This document shows, one piece after another, positions 1 through 3,621 of a DNA stretch of 5,214 nucleotides. The DNA comes from a bacterium (GTDB lineage Bacteria; Patescibacteriota; Patescibacteriia; Buchananbacterales; UBA6539): contig JAHFHR010000055.1 in assembly GCA_023246815.1 (NCBI GenBank), positions 1 through 5,214 on the forward strand, given 5' to 3'. The position numbers were made by a program, and so were the translations under genes. The notes beneath the pieces are model-generated. The model was not told where the DNA came from, ran no database searches, and was given only the letters and a program-made list of their open reading frames with translations. Within the stretch, counting starts at the first letter, position 1; the number at the start of each line of letters is the position of its first letter.

Positions 1-549
1 AATACCAGCAATCACTCGGGTGGTGCAGATTGAGCCCGGTCCCACGCCGACTTTAATAACATCAGCCCCAGCTTTAATTAAATCAGCAGCGGCGCTGCCA
101 GTGGCGACGTTGCCGCCAACAACCACTACATGCTTGGGCAATATTTTTTTTAATATTTTAATAGTCTCGGCAACTTTATAGTAGTGGCCGTGAGCGACAT
201 CAGTAACAATGAGGTCAGCACCAGCCTTGGCTAGTAGCCCAGCGCGCTTGATGGCGTCATCGCCCAGCGCCACTGAGGCACCAACGAGCAACTTTTTTGC
301 TTTTACTTTTTTTATTTCAGCAGCTTGTTGTTCGGGGGTATTATTTTTATGAATAATGCCCAATCCACCGGCTTGGGCTAGCGCAATGGCCATTGCGCTT
401 TCAGTGACCGTATCCATCGCAGCCGAAATCAGCGGAATAGTTAGTTTAATCCGCTTCGTGAGATACACCGTGGTATCAACCTTACTCGGTGAGTAGGTAG
501 ATTTTTGGGGGACGAGTAGGACGTCGTCAAAAGTGAGGGCTTCTTTCAT
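1..549 (-). CDS. guaB: IMP dehydrogenase lacking CBS domains (C-terminal part beyond window)
   Basis: Cytosolic enzyme that oxidises IMP to XMP with NAD+, the committed step of GMP synthesis. The 183 visible residues open with [15 protein letters not shown], the standard IMPDH N-terminus, followed by [10 protein letters not shown] (about 41-50), GGLGIIHKN (61-69), a GGNVAT motif (145-150) and the catalytic loop GPGSICTTR, with the nucleophilic cysteine at residue 175. In ordinary bacterial IMPDHs (about 490 residues) that cysteine lies near residue 305, because two CBS domains (about 120-130 residues) are inserted into the barrel. Here residue 83 or so runs straight from the helix after HKN into KKLLVGASV, so the Bateman module is absent without disruption of the frame. 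The ATG at 549-547 lies 6 bp after the fba stop and has no visible Shine-Dalgarno, suggesting translation coupled to fba in one transcript. Identity is very likely; GMP reductase is a less likely alternative. The gene continues past position 1, so the C-terminal flap cannot be checked. Confidence 0.93.
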   Translation of the reverse strand, partial: MKEALTFDDVLLVPQKSTYSPSKVDTTVYLTKRIKLTIPLISAAMDTVTESAMAIALAQAGGLGIIHKNNTPEQQAAEIKKVKAKKLLVGASVALGDDAIKRAGLLAKAGADLIVTDVAHGHYYKVAETIKILKKILPKHVVVVGGNVATGSAAADLIKAGADVIKVGVGPGSICTTRVIAGI

Positions 550-555
550 GGATGG

Positions 556-1503
556 TTATTTTAGAAATGTCCTTACTTTTTCCAGTTGTCCGGCGCTGCC
601 AAGTTTTTTATTTTTGTGCTCAATATACGCGGCATACTCAGCCATGAAAATTTTGCCAGGCCCGCGCAGGTCAAATTCGGCAGGCTTGTCTTTGAAAAAT
701 TCCCGATGTACCCGACACCATACCAGTCGGCCATCAGTATCAATGTTAACTTTAGTGACTCCTAGTGTAGCGGCGTGAGCAAACTCATCTTCATTTACTC
801 CCTTGGCACTTTTGAGAGCACCACCAGCCGCATTGATCTTTTCTATTTCCTCTTGAGGTACCGAACTTGAGCCATGCATTACGAGCGGAAAGCCAGGCAT
901 CAGTTTTTGGATGTCTTCCAAAACATCAAAATGTAGTGCTTGGGTGCCAGAAAATTTATAGGCGCCATGGCTGGTACCAATAGCACACGCTAAGCTGTCG
1001 CAGCCAGTGAACTCAATAAATTTTTTGGCCTCATTAGGGTTGGTTAATTTAGCGTCACTTTCGGCTACTGAAATATGCTCTTCAACCCCACCGAGTTGGC
1101 CCAGTTCAGCCTCAACCGAAATATTTTTTTTGTGCGCCGCGTCAACAACTTGTTTGGTTATTTTGACGTTCGTATCAAAGTCTTGATCACTGGCATCAAT
1201 CATTACCGAGGAGTAAAAGTCACTAGTAATGGCATCCAAGCAGCTTTCTAGATCACCGTGGTCCAAGTGAACCGCGAAAATTGCTTCAGGAAATATTTCT
1301 TCAGCTGAGCGAATCATTCCCTCAAGGAGTCGCTTATCGGTATAGGCTCTCGCCCCTTTTGATAGTTGGATAATAAAGGGCGCTTGGCTATTCATGTTGC
1401 CACGGAATAGTCCCATGATTTGTTCGGCGTTGTTGATGTTGTACGCGCCAAGGGCATAGGTGCCATAGGCATGTTCAAAAAGTTTTTTTGTCGGGACGAT
1501 CAT
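556..1503 (-). CDS. fba: Class II (zinc-dependent) fructose-bisphosphate aldolase
   Basis: Cytosolic metalloenzyme that cleaves fructose 1,6-bisphosphate to dihydroxyacetone phosphate and glyceraldehyde 3-phosphate, or condenses them in gluconeogenesis. The 315-residue protein shows the whole family signature: HLDHG at 79-83 (catalytic Asp81, zinc ligand His82), VEAELG at 130-135 (Glu133 equivalent to the second-sphere/metal glutamate), IGTSHGAYKF at 175-184 (zinc ligand His179), VMHGSSSVPQ at 208-217 (zinc ligand His210) and the phosphate-binding NIDTDGRL at 253-260. The HGSSSVPQE and SHGAYKF wording resembles the subtype I recall from Bacteroidetes and amitochondriate protists more than the E. 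coli FbaA type. The length fits a complete enzyme. The ATG at 1503-1501 starts directly at the conserved N-terminus (VPTKKLFEHA); a GGTG six bases upstream may be a weak ribosome-binding site. The gene has its own good promoter (1535-1563) and probably co-transcribes guaB, which begins 6 bp after its stop. Confidence 0.95.
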   Translation of the reverse strand: MIVPTKKLFEHAYGTYALGAYNINNAEQIMGLFRGNMNSQAPFIIQLSKGARAYTDKRLLEGMIRSAEEIFPEAIFAVHLDHGDLESCLDAITSDFYSSVMIDASDQDFDTNVKITKQVVDAAHKKNISVEAELGQLGGVEEHISVAESDAKLTNPNEAKKFIEFTGCDSLACAIGTSHGAYKFSGTQALHFDVLEDIQKLMPGFPLVMHGSSSVPQEEIEKINAAGGALKSAKGVNEDEFAHAATLGVTKVNIDTDGRLVWCRVHREFFKDKPAEFDLRGPGKIFMAEYAAYIEHKNKKLGSAGQLEKVRTFLK

Positions 1504-1531
1504 TTTCTACACCGCTATAAGATTTATTGGC

Positions 1532-1560
1532 TTTATTATAGCCCAGATTTCCGATATAAT
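1532..1560 (+). promoter_or_regulatory. Promoter of guaA, apparently leaderless
   Basis: A perfect TATAAT lies at 1555-1560, only six bases (caacgt) before the guaA ATG at 1567, so the predicted transcription start coincides with the start codon. The position 17 bp upstream is TTTATT (1532-1537), a weak -35 match. No Shine-Dalgarno precedes the ATG, which fits a leaderless mRNA. The element occupies nearly the same bases as the opposing fba promoter. Confidence 0.55.
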
Positions 1561-1563
1561 CAA
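1535..1563 (-). promoter_or_regulatory. Promoter of fba(-guaB)
   Basis: On the minus strand the sequence reads TTGATT at 1563-1558 (4/6 to TTGACA), a 17-bp spacer, then a perfect TATAAT at 1540-1535. Transcription should begin near 1528, leaving a 5' leader of about 25 nt before the fba ATG. This is the best sigma70-type promoter in the window. Its -35 box overlaps the -10 box of the opposing guaA promoter at 1558-1560. Assigned by eye from consensus match and spacing. Confidence 0.7.
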
Positions 1564-1566
1564 CGT

Positions 1567-3363
1567 ATGCACAAATCACAAATTGCGATTATTGACTTCG
1601 GCTCACAGTACACCCACCTCATCACCCGGCGCATCAGGCAGCTGGGTATTTTAGCACTAATTTATCCACCAGACGTTACGGCACAGGAGTTGAAGGGTGT
1701 TCGTGGCATCATTTTGTCCGGTGGACCACGTAGCGTGCACGACGATACTGCCATTGCTTATGATCACACACTCTTTGATCTTGGCGTACCCGTGCTTGGT
1801 TTGTGCTACGGCCATCAGTTAATCGCGCAACACTTTGGTGGTACGGTTAAGCCCGGAAAAACTAAAGAGTACGGATTTGCAAAATTACAATTCACTGCTC
1901 ACAATTCACTGCTCACTGGAATACAAAATAATGGCCGTGTTTGGATGAGTCATGGTGATAGTGTGGCACGTGTGCCAAAAGGTTTTATTGTCGTTGGTAC
2001 AACCGTAGATTGTTCGGTGGCTGCTATGGCCGATGAACAGCGTGGACTGTACGGCCTGCAGTTTCATCCGGAAGTGGCACATACTAAAGATGGCGTAGCG
2101 ATGTTGAAAAATTTTGTATTTACGATTTGTAGCTGCAAAAAAGACTGGTCACTTGAGCAGTACTGGCAGGAAATGGTGGTGTCTATCAAAAAAACCGTCG
2201 GCACGCGCAAGGTTTTTTTGTTGGTATCGGGCGGAGTTGATTCAACGGTAGCTTTTGCGGTACTTGAACAGGTGCTTGGGAAAAAACGCGTACTTGGTTT
2301 GCACATTGATAATGGTTTTATGCGAAAGGGTGAGTCAAAAAATGTCGCCCAGCAGTTGGCCAAAGCCGGTTTTGATAATCTTAACGTTGTTGACGCATCA
2401 ACCAAATTTTTGGCTGCGGTTGAGGGTGCTACTGATCCAGAAGTTAAGCGCAAGCGTATTGGTAAAACATTTCTTGAGGTCAAAGATGACATGATGAAAA
2501 AATATAAACTCAAAAGTAGCGATTGGGTGTTGGGGCAGGGGACTATTTACCCCGACACCATTGAAGCCGGTGGTACCAAACATGCCGACACTATCAAAAC
2601 GCACCACAACCGCGTTGATGAAATTTTAAAGTTAATGAAAGCGGGTGCAGTGGTTGAGCCGTTGGTTGATTTATATAAAGATGAAGTTCGCCAGATCGCT
2701 CAAAAACTCAAGTTACCAGCGGCGCTGATCAACCGTCACCCGTTTCCCGGTCCGGGATTGGGGATTCGGGTGCTGTGCAATGATGAAAAGAGTAAATCAA
2801 GTTGGCACCATGCGCAATTAGCAAAGGTTGTTGGCAAGGGATTGCAATCCTGCGTCCTACCTATTAAGAGTGTGGGGGTGCAAGGCGACAATCGTACCTA
2901 TCGTAATCCGGCACTGATCGGTGGCACTGTTTCATGGGATGTCCTTCACGATCTCTCCGTACGCATTACCAACCAGATCAGTGATGTTAACCGGGTGGTG
3001 TATCTCGTAGCGCCAAAAAAAGTGAAGTTGCCATCATTCAAAACAAAGACTGGCACGCTGGTGAGAGAGCGCCTGGCGCTGTTGCGCGAAGTTGATGCTA
3101 TTGTCCACCGTTTCATTCGTAGCCACCATTTGTATCAGGACATCTGGCAATTTCCGGTGGTGTTGGCACCGCTGACGCTTACTGGCGGCGAAACAGTTAT
3201 TCTGCGACCGGTTGAATCACAAGAGGCGATGACCGTTAATTTTTATCCTATGAAACCAACCCTGCTATCAGGGCTTGCTCGAAAAATTTTAGCGGTACCG
3301 GGCATTGACGCGGTACTGTATGACGTGACCAACAAACCCCCCGGCACCATTGAATGGGAATAA
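1567..3363 (+). CDS. guaA: GMP synthase (glutamine-hydrolysing), long-type C-terminal domain
   Basis: Cytosolic amidotransferase converting XMP, ATP and glutamine to GMP, the step after IMP dehydrogenase. Of 598 residues, the N-terminal class I glutaminase covers about 4-185, with the oxyanion motif SGGPRSV (51-57), nucleophile Cys80 in GLCYGHQ, and the His167/Glu169 pair in FHPEV. The ATP-pyrophosphatase domain follows: P-loop SGGVDST (221-227), HIDNGFMRKGE (246-256), GQGTIYPD (323-330), IKTHHN (343-348) and HPFPGPGLGIRV (391-402). The C-terminal part is about 75-80 residues longer than in usual bacterial enzymes (about 515-525 total). LPIKSVGVQGDNRTY (431-445) and DVNRVVY (473-479) are followed by a further segment, and only then by the terminal VTNKPPGTIEWE. 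This order resembles the human-type enzyme. The upstream in-frame ATG at 1420 is rejected because it lies inside fba; the ATG at 1567 begins exactly at the conserved start (MHKSQIAIIDFGSQYTH). It has no Shine-Dalgarno and follows a -10 box by six bases. Confidence 0.96.
   Translation: MHKSQIAIIDFGSQYTHLITRRIRQLGILALIYPPDVTAQELKGVRGIILSGGPRSVHDDTAIAYDHTLFDLGVPVLGLCYGHQLIAQHFGGTVKPGKTKEYGFAKLQFTAHNSLLTGIQNNGRVWMSHGDSVARVPKGFIVVGTTVDCSVAAMADEQRGLYGLQFHPEVAHTKDGVAMLKNFVFTICSCKKDWSLEQYWQEMVVSIKKTVGTRKVFLLVSGGVDSTVAFAVLEQVLGKKRVLGLHIDNGFMRKGESKNVAQQLAKAGFDNLNVVDASTKFLAAVEGATDPEVKRKRIGKTFLEVKDDMMKKYKLKSSDWVLGQGTIYPDTIEAGGTKHADTIKTHHNRVDEILKLMKAGAVVEPLVDLYKDEVRQIAQKLKLPAALINRHPFPGPGLGIRVLCNDEKSKSSWHHAQLAKVVGKGLQSCVLPIKSVGVQGDNRTYRNPALIGGTVSWDVLHDLSVRITNQISDVNRVVYLVAPKKVKLPSFKTKTGTLVRERLALLREVDAIVHRFIRSHHLYQDIWQFPVVLAPLTLTGGETVILRPVESQEAMTVNFYPMKPTLLSGLARKILAVPGIDAVLYDVTNKPPGTIEWE
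1887..1914 (+). repeat. 14-bp perfect tandem direct repeat within guaA
   Basis: The unit acaattcactgctc occurs twice head to tail (1887-1900 and 1901-1914), and the next two bases (ac) begin a third copy. It encodes part of the glutaminase domain (LQFTAHNSLLT). Because 14 is not a multiple of three, the two copies are read in different frames. Comparison with the usual length between the EYG and WMSHGD motifs, from memory, suggests no net insertion. Confidence 0.8.
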
Positions 3364-3366
3364 AGC

Positions 3367-3391
3367 AAAAACACGCCGCGGCGTGTTTTTT
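3367..3391. terminator. Bidirectional rho-independent terminator between convergent genes
   Basis: Three bases after the guaA stop codon lies a perfect 24-bp palindrome (3367-3390). It folds as a 10-bp stem (AAAAACACGC with GCGTGTTTTT) closed by a CGCG loop, ending in six T residues (3386-3391) on the plus strand. The five A residues on the left give a T tract when read on the minus strand, so the same hairpin can stop transcription arriving from the right, 23 bp after the stop of the small minus-strand gene. Confidence 0.9.
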
Positions 3392-3413
3392 GTGCTACGT
3401 TATGATTGCTGAA

Positions 3414-3581
3414 TTATTGAAGGGCTTGCTGCAGTTCTTTGGCCCGGATTTCGTTGAATGTCTGCCACTCAGCCGCTGGTTTTGCCAGTGCTTCACTAAT
3501 AAAATAAAACGAGGTAATGGTGAGCGCCACGACGACACTGAGATGAAACCAACCAGTTTTTCCTACTTTTCTGACTAACAT
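3414..3581 (-). CDS. Small single-pass membrane or secreted protein, unknown function
   Basis: I do not recognise this 55-residue protein. It has a basic N-terminus (MLVRKVGKTG), a hydrophobic stretch at about 12-33 (WFHLSVVVALTITSFYFISEA) and a short charged amphipathic tail ending in EIRAKELQQALQ. This fits an N-in single-pass membrane protein. SEALA-KP at about 30-36 also resembles a signal peptidase I site, so a secreted 21-residue peptide is possible. The start at 3581 is chosen over the in-frame ATG at 3659 because the longer form would overlap the end of the upstream gene by 38 bp and adds a non-hydrophobic leader. A promoter-like extended -10 also sits six bases before the chosen ATG. 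It lies 40 bp downstream of the large surface-protein gene on the same strand and ends 23 bp before the shared terminator. Support is contextual only; it could be a chance open frame. Confidence 0.5.
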   Translation of the reverse strand: MLVRKVGKTGWFHLSVVVALTITSFYFISEALAKPAAEWQTFNEIRAKELQQALQ

Positions 3582-3587
3582 AGCTGT

Positions 3588-3615
3588 ACTATACCATAGG
3601 TTTTGAAAATGGAAA
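3588..3615 (-). promoter_or_regulatory. Possible extended -10 promoter for the small membrane ORF
   Basis: Read on the minus strand: TTTCCA (3615-3610, 4/6 to TTGACA), a 16-bp spacer ending in TGG, then TATAGT (3593-3588, 5/6). TGG directly before the hexamer gives the TGn extended -10 motif. Six bases (ACAGCT) separate it from the ATG at 3581, the same spacing as at guaA, so the transcript would again be leaderless. Confidence 0.4.
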
Positions 3616-3621
3616 AGTGTT

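Noticed and set aside
1420..1566. Upstream in-frame extension of guaA to an ATG at 1420
   Set aside because: The extension lies antisense inside the 5' end of fba, has no similarity to the GMP synthase N-terminus, and the ATG at 1567 begins exactly at the conserved IAIIDFGSQ segment just after a -10 box.
2064..2513. 149-codon minus-strand open frame within guaA
   Set aside because: It lies wholly opposite a highly conserved enzyme; its translation is low-complexity and lacks recognisable motifs, as expected of an antisense shadow.
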